Shown in pieces: positions 6,802 through 15,019 of a stretch of 16,373 nucleotides of DNA. The notes below the pieces were generated by a model. It made no database searches and was not told the origin of the DNA. It saw nothing but the letters and a program-made list of their open reading frames with translations. Source of the stretch: Bacteroidales bacterium UBA1800. Lineage in GTDB: Bacteria; Bacteroidota; Bacteroidia; Bacteroidales; VadinHA17. Location of the stretch: positions 1 through 16,373 of the forward strand of contig DCFQ01000013.1 in NCBI GenBank assembly GCA_002319915.1, in the 5' to 3' direction. The stretch's first letter is position 1, and the number at the start of each line of letters is the position of its first letter. The position numbers and the translations under genes were made by a program.

Positions 6802-8613
6802 TCATGGCTTAATGAAAGTCAGCTTGTCCACCGCTTCCTCAGGGATCCCCCCATTCAATGTCAGGGCTGACTGGATCAGCCCCAGGTGGGAGTACCCCTG
6901 CGGGAAATTGCCGAGAAGCTCTTTTGTTTCAATATCGATGTGTTCGCTGAAAAGGCCAAGGTGATTGGAACACTTAAGCAGGTCTTCAAAAACTGTAACC
7001 GCCTCCTCCCGGTAACCAATTTTGCAAAGGCTGTCAACGAGCCAAAAGGTACAAATAATCAGGGAATTATGAGGTATCCCGAAATCATCCCTGTTCAGGT
7101 ACCGGAACATCATGCCGTTCCTGCAAAGGACGGACTTTATATTGAGGACAGTGCTTTTATATTTCGGATCGGATGCCTCGATGAACCCGTAATCCTCCAT
7201 CAGAAGGATTGATGCATCCAGGTCTTTGCTCCCATACGACTGGGTGAAACTCCCGATCTCAGGATCCCAGCCGTTTCTGTAGATATCCTCCCTGATCGTT
7301 TCTTTCAACTTGCTCCAGCTTTCGAGGTATGCCGGCTTCCCCACCATTCCTGCAATCTTGCAGCCCCTGTCGACTGCAACCCACGACAGGACTTTGGAAA
7401 ACACAAAGTGGCGGTTCTCACCCCTTATTTCCCAGATGCCCCTGTCGGGTTTATACCAGTTGTCAGCTACCATTTCAATCATGCCCCGGACGAAGGTCCA
7501 GAGTTCCTCGGTGGTGTCGAGATTTGACGGGAACTTTGTCAGCGACAGGTAAATGGCATCGATAAGGATGCCGTATATGTCATTCTGCTTCTGAATATAT
7601 GCCGAATTCCCAATCCTGACCGGTTTCGAATTCCCGTATCCTGCCAGGTGCCTGAGGAACTTCTCCTCCAGCAGCCTTTCTCCGCGAATGCCGTACATTA
7701 TCTGAACATCCTCATGCTTACCCTGGTTTACGGTCAGGATAAAATTGAGGAACCGCTTTGCCGAGACCAGGTGGCCGGTATTCGTCAGCATCTTTACAAC
7801 CATCGAGGAGTCGCGGATCCAGCAGTACCTGTAGTCCCAGTTCCTTCTCTGACCGATCGCCTCCGGGATTGAGGTGGTGACCGCCGCAATGATCGCCCCC
7901 GTCTTCTGATAAGTCAGCAGCTTGAGAACAAGTGCGCTGCGGAGTATTTCCTGCTGATATTTTGGATAAACTTTATTGCGATTCGACCAGTTGAGCCAGT
8001 AAACAAGCGTCCTGTGGTACTCAAGAAAAGCCCTGGTTATGTCGACACGGATGAGCTTCTGGTTATAGCATAACAGCAGGAACTGATCAGACGTGAGCTC
8101 TATCGTTCGCTTTTCCGTAATGTGTTCGAGCGGAATGCTGGAATAGAGGTATACCGATTCATAACGTCCTTTTGTGGTCATGCTTTTAATATATGGACCC
8201 TGAATTTCGTTTACGGTTTCTTCAATTGCATAATTGAGCTTCGGATTATAATCTATTGTGAGTGATGGCTTTCCCCTTTTAAGCCTGAGGATGCGGTAAA
8301 TCTCCGGTGAATGGTAGTAGCTGTTCTCCTCGGTCTTGTACCTGGGCATAAAGTCGATCAGGTCGAAAGCGTCGTTCCCGTTTGAAAATGATGTGACCAG
8401 AACGTTTGTGTTCCCTTCATACCGCTGTGAAACAGTGAATTCATCGCCGGCACTTATTGCGAAATGCCCGCCTTTCTCAGTATCGAGGATAGAAGCAAAC
8501 ACCGACGGCGAGTCAGGATCAGGAAGACAGCACCACTCAATGGAGCCATACTCCGAGACAAGCGCGCTGCTCCTGCAGTTTCCGATAACCCCGTAATTCA
8601 TTTTCCTGGTCAT
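6802..8613 (-). CDS. Glycoside hydrolase family 15 protein (putative trehalase/glucoamylase)
   Basis: Predicted cytoplasmic GH15 enzyme of 603 aa without a signal peptide. The N-terminal beta-sandwich begins YGVIGNCRSSALVSEYGSI (7-25), as in bacterial and archaeal GH15 enzymes. The (alpha/alpha)6 barrel shows RRNWDYRYCWIRDSSM (256-271), GIWEIRG (392-398) with E395 as likely general acid, and LGLFSEHID (552-560) with E557 as likely general base. Family members hydrolyse alpha-glucosidic bonds and include the mycobacterial-type GH15 trehalases. Placement first in a unit with otsB and the synthase favours trehalose as substrate, but glucoamylase or dextranase activity cannot be excluded. The start at 8613 gives MTRKMNYG; the second Met four codons on is also possible. 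Its promoter should lie in the divergent gap 8614-8841. Confidence 0.9.
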   Translation of the reverse strand: MTRKMNYGVIGNCRSSALVSEYGSIEWCCLPDPDSPSVFASILDTEKGGHFAISAGDEFTVSQRYEGNTNVLVTSFSNGNDAFDLIDFMPRYKTEENSYYHSPEIYRILRLKRGKPSLTIDYNPKLNYAIEETVNEIQGPYIKSMTTKGRYESVYLYSSIPLEHITEKRTIELTSDQFLLLCYNQKLIRVDITRAFLEYHRTLVYWLNWSNRNKVYPKYQQEILRSALVLKLLTYQKTGAIIAAVTTSIPEAIGQRRNWDYRYCWIRDSSMVVKMLTNTGHLVSAKRFLNFILTVNQGKHEDVQIMYGIRGERLLEEKFLRHLAGYGNSKPVRIGNSAYIQKQNDIYGILIDAIYLSLTKFPSNLDTTEELWTFVRGMIEMVADNWYKPDRGIWEIRGENRHFVFSKVLSWVAVDRGCKIAGMVGKPAYLESWSKLKETIREDIYRNGWDPEIGSFTQSYGSKDLDASILLMEDYGFIEASDPKYKSTVLNIKSVLCRNGMMFRYLNRDDFGIPHNSLIICTFWLVDSLCKIGYREEAVTVFEDLLKCSNHLGLFSEHIDIETKELLGNFPQGYSHLGLIQSALTLNGGIPEEAVDKLTFIKP

Positions 8614-8841
8614 ACCGGTTTTTATATGTATAACGAATAACTGGCCTAATTGCGTACAATTTAACTGTCGGCACGGTCAAATTGTTTTAAACATAAAGTG
8701 TTAACAAACGGTTTTGAAAAAAAGTTCTTGCCTGCCGACAACGTAATTCTACTCTCAAAACCTCGAACAGTGCAGTTGTCATTGAACAATAAACTTTCTG
8801 ATTTGTCCTTTCCATAAGCTAACAAAAGTAAATAAGCCTGT
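8614..8841. promoter_or_regulatory. Divergent intergenic region between the trehalose unit and the YceI/porin unit
   Basis: A 228-bp AT-rich gap separates outward-facing genes, so it should carry both promoters. I found no clean pair of Bacteroidota -33/-7 elements in either direction. It holds a spaced 8-bp inverted repeat (TGTCGGCA at 8666-8673, TGCCGACA at 8733-8740) and several near-palindromic AT-rich words such as GTTTTAAAC near 8683. The promoter role follows from gene layout, not from a recognised motif. Confidence 0.5.
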
Positions 8842-9435
8842 ATGCTCAAATCTTTAAAAATCCGGATCCTGATCCTGATTCTGACCGTTCCGGTGTTGAA
8901 TCTTGAAGGTCAGTCATTTGCAATGGTCAGGGATAGTTCCGCGATAAGGATTGCAGGGACCTCAAACCTGCATGAGTGGAAGATGGACCTCAGGAACTTC
9001 GACTGCACTGCTTCATTTGACCTGGATGGCCATGGGCTCGCCGGGATCACATCTGCAACTTTTAAAGGCAACTCCAACGATCTCAGGAGTGACAATTCAA
9101 TGATGGACAGGAAGGCTCATGAGGCGCTTAAGTCGAAAACCGATCCTGCGATCAGTTTTACACTCTCCTGGCCTGTGAAGATTTCCGCCGAAGGGCAGGA
9201 TTTCAAGACCGATGTCACCGGCGACCTTGTCATTGCTGGCAAGTCGAACAAGTTCACCATCCCGGTCAGCGGGTCATTACGCAACATAAATGGCAAGGAG
9301 AGGATCGATGTCATCGGGAGTACCCGGGTAAGCATGAAGAGCTTCAGCATTTCACCGCCTACTTTCATGATGGGGGCGCTAAAGACGGGAGACGTCGTAA
9401 CAGTGTCATTTTCAATTCAGTTTGAAGAAAAATAA
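8842..9435 (+). CDS. YceI-family envelope protein
   Basis: 197-aa secreted protein. A positive N-terminus and hydrophobic stretch (about 7-20) form a signal peptide with likely cleavage near residue 24, so it should be periplasmic. The mature part is a YceI-like lipocalin-type beta barrel: GTSNLHEWKMD near the start, a middle section with mostly polar strands, and the closing pattern of S-F-S-I-S-P-P-T-F-M-M-G-A-L followed by an amphipathic final strand (VVTVSFSIQF). YceI proteins bind long isoprenoid or other amphiphilic ligands, and several are linked to stress; the ligand here is unknown. First gene of the plus-strand run, 52 bp before the porin-like gene. The ATG at 8842 is the only start giving an intact signal peptide. 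Confidence 0.88.
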   Translation: MLKSLKIRILILILTVPVLNLEGQSFAMVRDSSAIRIAGTSNLHEWKMDLRNFDCTASFDLDGHGLAGITSATFKGNSNDLRSDNSMMDRKAHEALKSKTDPAISFTLSWPVKISAEGQDFKTDVTGDLVIAGKSNKFTIPVSGSLRNINGKERIDVIGSTRVSMKSFSISPPTFMMGALKTGDVVTVSFSIQFEEK

Positions 9436-9487
9436 CCTAAAAGTATGAGATCGGATTCGTATATATCAATAAAATAAATATTACACC

Positions 9488-10717
9488 ATGAAGAAAACAA
9501 CACTCCTTATTGTCATGATGCTGGTTGCAGCAGGCGCCTACGGCCAGGGATTCGAGGAATCAGTTCCGGGAAATGATACGGCAGCAAAGCCAAAAGTTCA
9601 GGTTGGAGGCAACTTTGCACTTCAGTTGCAGTTTCTGAATCATCATGCCGACAGTACTCTCATACCGCTTGGAAAAGGCATGAATGTGCCGACGGCAAAC
9701 CTCAATCTTGATGCGGTACTTGCCGATGGGATTGAAGTCAGCCTTACTACCTATCTCTCCTCAAGGCATCATCTCGAAGCCTGGGTCAAGGGCGGTTACC
9801 TCCTCATCGACAAGCTACCTTTCATTAACTCGCCTGCCGTAACCCGGGCAATGGACTTCCTTACTTTCAAAGCCGGAGTAATGGAGATCAACTATGGGGA
9901 TGCCCATTTCAGGAGGTCGGATAATGGAAATGTGATTAGGAACAGTTTCGTGGGCAATTATATTATGGATGCATTCACGACTGCGCCTGCCATAGAAGGC
10001 TGGTACCGGAACAAGGGTTTCCTTGTGCTCGCAGGGCTCACCAACGGTACGCTCGATCCGGTACTTACCAGGTACAATGCAGGTACGCAAACATATTCCG
10101 CAATCAACATGGGAAAGGAGCTTGCATTCTACTGGAAGGCAGGCTACGACAAGCAGGTTAACGACAATTTCAGGATCAGGGCGACAATGTCGGGGTATCA
10201 TGCTGCAAACAATCATTCGGGATCGCTATATTTCGGCGACCGGACCGGTTCGCGGTACTACCTTGTCATGAACCTGGAGACCAACAGCCCGAACGACGTC
10301 GATCCATCGGTAAATCATTTGTCGGGCAATTTCGGTCCGGGATTCACCGACAGGGACAATTCATTGATGTGGAACCTGCTGGCAAAGCTTCACGGAGCTG
10401 AGTTCTTCGGTAGCTACGAGCTTGCTACCGGAACCTCACCGTTTACAGGTAATAGTTTCAGGTTTCACCAGTATGCAGCCGAAGGAATATATCATTTCGG
10501 GCACCAAGACCAGTTTTACGGCGGTGTAAGATATAACCGTGTCGGAAACAGCCTTGACAATTCGGTCGGGCGGATCCAGGTGGCAGCCGGCTGGTTCCCT
10601 ATCCCCGAGGTACTTGTAAAGGCTGAATACGTGAACCAGCAGTATAAGAACTTCGCAATATATGGAAGCAATGCAGGTTTTGACGGCTTTATGCTCGAAG
10701 CCACAGTATCTTTTTAG
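9488..10717 (+). CDS. Outer-membrane beta-barrel (porin-like) protein
   Basis: 409-aa protein with a classic signal peptide (MKKTTLLIVMMLVAAGAYGQ, cut near residue 19-20). The rest has alternating polar/hydrophobic strands rich in aromatic residues and glycine, short turns with Asn/Asp/Gly, and a C-terminal strand ending in phenylalanine (MLEATVSF), the usual signature for Bam-mediated insertion. It resembles Bacteroidota porin-like proteins in build, but I cannot name a specific family or substrate. It sits between two YceI-type genes (52 bp and 27 bp away), suggesting shared envelope function and probable co-transcription. No plug domain, TonB box or SusC-like feature was seen, so a TonB-dependent receptor is unlikely. 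Confidence 0.82.
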   Translation: MKKTTLLIVMMLVAAGAYGQGFEESVPGNDTAAKPKVQVGGNFALQLQFLNHHADSTLIPLGKGMNVPTANLNLDAVLADGIEVSLTTYLSSRHHLEAWVKGGYLLIDKLPFINSPAVTRAMDFLTFKAGVMEINYGDAHFRRSDNGNVIRNSFVGNYIMDAFTTAPAIEGWYRNKGFLVLAGLTNGTLDPVLTRYNAGTQTYSAINMGKELAFYWKAGYDKQVNDNFRIRATMSGYHAANNHSGSLYFGDRTGSRYYLVMNLETNSPNDVDPSVNHLSGNFGPGFTDRDNSLMWNLLAKLHGAEFFGSYELATGTSPFTGNSFRFHQYAAEGIYHFGHQDQFYGGVRYNRVGNSLDNSVGRIQVAAGWFPIPEVLVKAEYVNQQYKNFAIYGSNAGFDGFMLEATVSF

Positions 10718-10744
10718 AATTAACAGTCAAATTAAGAAGCATCG

Positions 10745-11353
10745 ATGGGAAGGATTTTGATATTTTTAATAGCGGGGATGGGGTTGCTGCCCGGGAAGGG
10801 TTCAGATAAACCCGGTGCAGTTTCAGCATCAGAGTACATAAACATTACGGTCGAATCGAACCTCGACAGGCAATACTTCCAGTATGAACTGACGCAGCCC
10901 TGCCTGCCTGTTCCCGGTATTTCTGAAGTGTCGCTCGAAGGCCTTCCCCTCATCGGGATAAGGATCCCCGTTAAGGACTTCAAATGCACAAACCGACTGG
11001 CTTACAAGGATTTCCTGTATACCATCAAATCGGCCAAATATCCCTGGCTATACATAGATATCCCGCCATATTCGGAAGGATTCATCAACAGCAATAACAG
11101 TGAGGTACTCAGGAATGTATCGATAACTGTTGCCGGCATAACGAGACAGTACGATATAACCTGCAACATCATTGATTCGAGAAACAACCGCCAGGTTCTG
11201 GATGGAAGCGCAGTCATGAAGCTTACTGATTTCGGTATCGATCCTCCTGTAAGGTTTATGGGCCTGATCAGGGTTAGGAATGAAATAACTATTAACTTCA
11301 GGCTCTGCCTTAGGGCGTTTCGGAAGCCATCGGTTTCGCCTGAAGGCTATTAG
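10745..11353 (+). CDS. Diverged YceI-like secreted protein
   Basis: 202-aa protein with a short hydrophobic N-terminus (ILIFLIAGMGLLP, about 4-16) that looks like a signal peptide. The body is weakly YceI-like. The stretch from about 120 to 193 runs parallel to residues 124-194 of the YceI protein encoded at 8842: VSITVAG against LVIAG, then a conserved run ending in FGIDPPVRFMGLIRVRNEIT against FSISPPTFMMGALKTGDVVT. It lacks the SNLHEW motif near the N-terminus and has four cysteines in the mature part. Gap to the porin-like gene is 27 bp and to the nicotinamidase-like gene 5 bp, so it is probably part of a longer transcript. Homology to YceI is my reading of the alignment and should be treated as likely, not proven. 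Confidence 0.65.
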   Translation: MGRILIFLIAGMGLLPGKGSDKPGAVSASEYINITVESNLDRQYFQYELTQPCLPVPGISEVSLEGLPLIGIRIPVKDFKCTNRLAYKDFLYTIKSAKYPWLYIDIPPYSEGFINSNNSEVLRNVSITVAGITRQYDITCNIIDSRNNRQVLDGSAVMKLTDFGIDPPVRFMGLIRVRNEITINFRLCLRAFRKPSVSPEGY

Positions 11354-11358
11354 ATTAT

Positions 11359-12138
11359 ATGAAAACTCTTTTGCTGATAGTGGATATGCAGAATGATTTC
11401 TGCAAATCCGGCGCTAGTCTTTATGTAAATGGTGCCGAAAACGACGCGGCAGTTCTTGCTGACTTCATTTCCGGATTCAGCGATGAGATCGATCACATAA
11501 TCCTCACCCAGGACAGCCACCAGGTTATAGATATCTCGCATCCATGCTTCTGGGAAGATAGCATCGGAAATCCCCCTCCCCCGTTTACGATAATAAAGCC
11601 TGAGAATATCCGCAGCGGGGAATGGAGGCCACGCTACGAAGCTGATAAGTCAGTAGCCTACGTCGGGAATCTTGAGAAACAGGGTGAATTCCCTCATACC
11701 ATATGGCCGGAGCACTGCATCATTGGCTCAGAAGGAGCGGCTATTATAAGCGAGATCATGGAGCCGGTGAAAACGTGGGCAAGGAAAGGTAACTTTTTCG
11801 ATGTCGTTGTAAAAGGAACCAATCCTCTCACCGAACATTTCGGGGTGCTCAGGGCAAACATACCTGTTGATGGCAGCCCGGAAACCCAGTTGAACCTGCC
11901 GCTGATCAGCAAGCTAAACCTTTATGATCATATTTTGATAGCAGGAGAGGCGAAAAGCCATTGTGTGGCAAATACAGTCAAACAAATGATTGATATTGAC
12001 CGGCTACCGGAGAAATTAGTACTTTTAGAGGATTGCATGTCGGATGTGGAAGGATTCGGAACAATTGCCCTGCCCATTTATGAAAGGGCAAGGAGATGCG
12101 GCGTTACTTTTTCATCTGCAGCCCGGTGGTTCCGCTGA
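11359..12138 (+). CDS. pncA: Nicotinamidase-like isochorismatase-family cysteine hydrolase
   Basis: Predicted to convert nicotinamide to nicotinate and ammonia, the first step of NAD salvage by the deamidating route. The catalytic triad is visible: D9 in LLIVDMQNDF, K152 in VVVKGTNP, and nucleophile C202 in AKSHCVANT. Metal-ligand candidates are D52 and H54 (TQDSHQ) and H119 in WPEHC. At 259 aa it is longer than E. coli PncA (about 213), with extra segments at about 62-110 and 160-185, a build closer to the large isochorismatase-fold nicotinamidases. The next gene, pncB, uses nicotinate and starts 30 bp downstream, which strongly supports this substrate. The start lies 5 bp after the YceI-like stop. 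Confidence 0.85.
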   Translation: MKTLLLIVDMQNDFCKSGASLYVNGAENDAAVLADFISGFSDEIDHIILTQDSHQVIDISHPCFWEDSIGNPPPPFTIIKPENIRSGEWRPRYEADKSVAYVGNLEKQGEFPHTIWPEHCIIGSEGAAIISEIMEPVKTWARKGNFFDVVVKGTNPLTEHFGVLRANIPVDGSPETQLNLPLISKLNLYDHILIAGEAKSHCVANTVKQMIDIDRLPEKLVLLEDCMSDVEGFGTIALPIYERARRCGVTFSSAARWFR

Positions 12139-12168
12139 CATGCAGCATGACCTGACCAGGCAGCAATT

Positions 12169-13347
12169 ATGATAATAAATCATTTCACCGACAACGACCT
12201 GTATAAGTTCACGACAATGAATGCCATTCAGAAACTCTACCCTGAGGCATTCGTGAGGTACAGCTTTATTAACCGCGGACAGACCATCTTCCCAAAGAGG
12301 TTCTCAGATGACCTGCGGATAGAGGTCGACCAGTTTGCAGGGCTCTCGCTTTCTGTGGAAGAGGAACAGTTCCTGATTAACCGGTGCTATTATTTCGACC
12401 CGGTCTTCATCGACCTGCTCAAAGGGTTCCGGTTCGATCCCGGTGAGGTGAAAATAAGCCAGACGGGCGGACACCTGGAGATTCAGGTCGAAGGTTTGTG
12501 GTACAGGAGCGTTTTATGGGAGGTCCCTCTCCTGGCTCTAGTTTCTGAGCTCTTCTTCCGCAAGATGGGAGCAAAACCTGCCGGTGTTGAGGAACGGGCC
12601 ATAGGAAAGGCCCTGAATCTGAATGAACTGAATGCCCGGTATTCCGACTTCGGTACCAGGCGGAGGTTCTCATTTGATGTTCACAACAGAGTGGTGAAAG
12701 TTTTAAGCAGGACCTCAGGAGGTCTTTTCAACGGCACAAGTAATGTTTACCTGGCCATGAAGCATTCCCTGACCCCTATCGGCACACACCCCCATGAGTG
12801 GTTCATGTACCATGCTGCAAAATATGGCTACCGCTCTGCCAACTCCAGGGCCCTCGACGCCTGGGTCGAGGTTTATAAAGGTGACCTGGGCATAGCCCTG
12901 AGCGATACTTATACCTCGGGTAATTTTTTCGACAATTTTTCGACCCAGCATGCGAAGCTGTTTGACGGTGTAAGGCAGGATAGCGGCGACCCCCTGGAAT
13001 TTGTCGATAAAGCCCTGGCATTCTACAAAAGCAAAAGAATAAATCCAGCCACAAAGACCGTAGTGTTCAGCGATTCCCTTGACTTCGGCCGAATTGAGAC
13101 CATCAGGAAGTATGTAGCAAACAGGATGAATGACGTGTATGGAATTGGGACAAACCTCACAAACGATGTTGGGGTCGAACCGCTGAATATCGTCATAAAG
13201 CTCACCGGGACAAGGGAAAAAAAAGACACAAAATTCTATCCCGTCATTAAGCTGTCGGACGACCCTGGAAAATACACCGGCGATCCGGAAGAGATTAAAC
13301 TGTGCCGGAAGATACTGCACCTTGACCAGGGCCATGCTCCCGGATGA
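12169..13347 (+). CDS. pncB: Nicotinate phosphoribosyltransferase
   Basis: Cytoplasmic enzyme making nicotinate mononucleotide from nicotinate and PRPP with ATP hydrolysis. The 392 aa fit the PncB family (about 400). Family marks include DNDLYKFTTMNAI (8-20), the FGTRRRFSF block (161-169), HPHEWF (207-212) with H209 at the position of the phosphorylated histidine, GIALSDTYTS (241-250), VRQDSGDP (268-275), FSDSLD (300-305), YGIGTNLTND (324-333) and PLNIVIKL (338-345). The ATG at 12169 gives the expected N-terminus. Paired with the preceding pncA-like gene it completes the Preiss-Handler entry from nicotinamide. The final codons overlap a hairpin. Confidence 0.96.
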   Translation: MIINHFTDNDLYKFTTMNAIQKLYPEAFVRYSFINRGQTIFPKRFSDDLRIEVDQFAGLSLSVEEEQFLINRCYYFDPVFIDLLKGFRFDPGEVKISQTGGHLEIQVEGLWYRSVLWEVPLLALVSELFFRKMGAKPAGVEERAIGKALNLNELNARYSDFGTRRRFSFDVHNRVVKVLSRTSGGLFNGTSNVYLAMKHSLTPIGTHPHEWFMYHAAKYGYRSANSRALDAWVEVYKGDLGIALSDTYTSGNFFDNFSTQHAKLFDGVRQDSGDPLEFVDKALAFYKSKRINPATKTVVFSDSLDFGRIETIRKYVANRMNDVYGIGTNLTNDVGVEPLNIVIKLTGTREKKDTKFYPVIKLSDDPGKYTGDPEEIKLCRKILHLDQGHAPG

Positions 13348-13358
13348 TCCGTCCGGGA
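13338..13358 (+). terminator. Hairpin across the pncB stop codon, possible weak terminator
   Basis: TCCCGGA (13338-13344) and TCCGGGA (13352-13358) form a perfect 7-bp stem with a 7-nt loop that contains the TGA stop of pncB. No T-run follows (CCCTTCAT), so an intrinsic terminator is doubtful; it may instead slow mRNA decay or separate pncB from fumC. Confidence 0.3.
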
Positions 13359-13467
13359 TCCCTTCATAAAAGCATAGTACCGGCTAATGTTTGGCTTCAG
13401 GAGGGAATTATTAAACAAAACGTGATCCCTGCTTGTTTTGGTAGCGAATACCTATAATAACAAGCCT

Positions 13468-14859
13468 ATGGATTTCAGGATTGAGCACGATTCAATCGGA
13501 CCGGTCCAGGTTCCGGCGGACAAGTATTGGGGAGCCCAGACTGAAAGATCCAGGAACAATTTCAGGATCGGCCCTGAGGGCAGTATGCCATCAGAGATCA
13601 TTCATGCCTTCGGGATCATCAAAAAGGCAGCTGCCGTTGCTAATTCGGAGCTTGGGGTTCTCCCCTGCCACAGGATGAAAATGATCACCGAGGTTTGCGA
13701 TGAGATTGCAGACGGCAGGCTAGATGATCAGTTTCCTTTGGTCGTATGGCAGACAGGTTCAGGTACCCACACGAATATGAATGTCAATGAGGTTGTTGTC
13801 AACAGGGCCCACGTTCTTTCCGGTGGCAGCCTGGAGGATGAATTCCGGCTGCTGCACCCGAATGATGACGTAAACAAGTCACAGTCTTCAAATGACACTT
13901 TCCCCACTGCCATGAATATTTCAGCATACAGTGTTGTTAATAAAATAACAATACCGGGATTAAGGCATCTGCGCGATTCACTCGCAGCAAAAGAGGGGGA
14001 ATTCATGGACATCGTGAAAATCGGGAGGACACACCTCATGGATGCAGTGCCGCTCACTCTCGGACAGGAGTTCTCAGGGTATGTGACGCAGGTCGAGAAC
14101 GGGATAAGGGCAATTGAGAACTCTATGGCAGGATTGCTGGAGCTGGCGATCGGCGGGTCTGCGGTCGGCACCGGGCTCAACACTCCGCAGGGATATGCTG
14201 AACTTGTTGTTTCAAAAATTGCCGGTCTGACAGGCAGCCCTTTCACCCCGGCACGTAACAGGTTTGAGGCGCTCGCGGCAAATGATGCCCTGGTCGGGCT
14301 TAGCGGTGCCCTGAAAAGAGCTGCTGTATCGCTGATGAAGATCGGGAATGATATACGGCTGCTGGGTTCCGGGCCAAGGTGCGGACTCGGTGAATTGAAC
14401 CTCCCCGAGAATGAACCCGGATCATCGATAATGCCCGGGAAGGTCAATCCGACCCAGGCTGAAGCGCTTACAATGGTGTGCGTCCAGGTTATTGCCAATG
14501 ATAATGCGGTTTCAATCGGGGGATCAAGCGGCCAGCTCGAGCTGAATGTGTTCAAGCCGCTGATTGCGTACAATGTACTCCAGAGTGCCCGTTTGCTGGG
14601 CGAAGCCTGCTTTTCATTCAGCCGTAATTGCATTAGCGGCATTTCTCCGAACCTGGGGGCAATTGGGTCACATCTGGAAAAGTCACTGATGCTGGCAACC
14701 GCACTCGTACCACACATCGGCCATGACAGGAGTGCCGCTGTTGCAAGAAAAGCATTGGCTGAGGGGATAACACTCAGGAGTGCGGCCATTGGGCTTGGGT
14801 TCGTGACTGCCGACCAGTTTGATGAATGGGTCAATCCTAAGAGAATGATCTCATCTTAG
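13468..14859 (+). CDS. fumC: Fumarate hydratase, class II
   Basis: Iron-independent fumarase that interconverts fumarate and malate in the TCA cycle; a cytoplasmic homotetramer in the family. Marks: VPADKYWGAQTERS (15-28), GSGTHTNMNVNEV (97-109), HPNDDVNKSQSSNDTFPTA (130-148), GRTHLMDAVPLTLGQEF (186-202) with H189, and the lyase signature GSSIMPGKVNP (318-328), which carries the mobile-loop serine. Length from the chosen start is 463 aa, matching FumC. I chose the ATG at 13468 because its first residues (MDFRIEHDSIG) align with the start of E. coli FumC; the open frame extends ten codons upstream to a TTG at 13438, which is less likely. The 120-bp gap after pncB suggests its own promoter. Confidence 0.97.
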   Translation: MDFRIEHDSIGPVQVPADKYWGAQTERSRNNFRIGPEGSMPSEIIHAFGIIKKAAAVANSELGVLPCHRMKMITEVCDEIADGRLDDQFPLVVWQTGSGTHTNMNVNEVVVNRAHVLSGGSLEDEFRLLHPNDDVNKSQSSNDTFPTAMNISAYSVVNKITIPGLRHLRDSLAAKEGEFMDIVKIGRTHLMDAVPLTLGQEFSGYVTQVENGIRAIENSMAGLLELAIGGSAVGTGLNTPQGYAELVVSKIAGLTGSPFTPARNRFEALAANDALVGLSGALKRAAVSLMKIGNDIRLLGSGPRCGLGELNLPENEPGSSIMPGKVNPTQAEALTMVCVQVIANDNAVSIGGSSGQLELNVFKPLIAYNVLQSARLLGEACFSFSRNCISGISPNLGAIGSHLEKSLMLATALVPHIGHDRSAAVARKALAEGITLRSAAIGLGFVTADQFDEWVNPKRMISS

Positions 14860-15019
14860 ATATTTTATTCACTTGTTTTTGAGTAAATTAAAGTTGATAC
14901 GCCACAGTTATCCGGAATAACGGTAAACAAAATGACGGGCAGGATTGTTTATTAAATATCCTGAGGATAGCATTAAATCGCAGGTTTAGAGGTTGTGGAC
15001 CCAGTAATAATGTTCTGAT

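Noticed and set aside
8666..8690. Sigma-54-like GGCACG followed by TTG on the plus strand
   Set aside because: The spacing between the two parts is two bases too long and the GC of the -12 element is missing.
8661..8849. 62-codon minus-strand open frame in the divergent gap
   Set aside because: It covers the region expected to hold both promoters and runs into the YceI gene start; no recognisable features.
12715..13335. 206-codon minus-strand open frame
   Set aside because: Antisense to pncB, a clearly recognised enzyme; no family features in the translated frame.
13438..13467. TTG start ten codons upstream of fumC
   Set aside because: The internal ATG at 13468 matches the start of known FumC proteins and gives the usual length.
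13728..14834. Long 368-codon open frame on the minus strand
   Set aside because: It lies wholly inside fumC, whose protein shows all class II fumarase motifs. The antisense product is serine/proline-rich low-complexity sequence with no recognisable domain.
14860..15019. Possible terminator or small RNA between fumC and the ferredoxin gene
   Set aside because: Only a 5-bp stem (GTTAT / ATAAC near 14907) and weak AT-rich complementarity were found; no stem plus T-run and no RNA family features.
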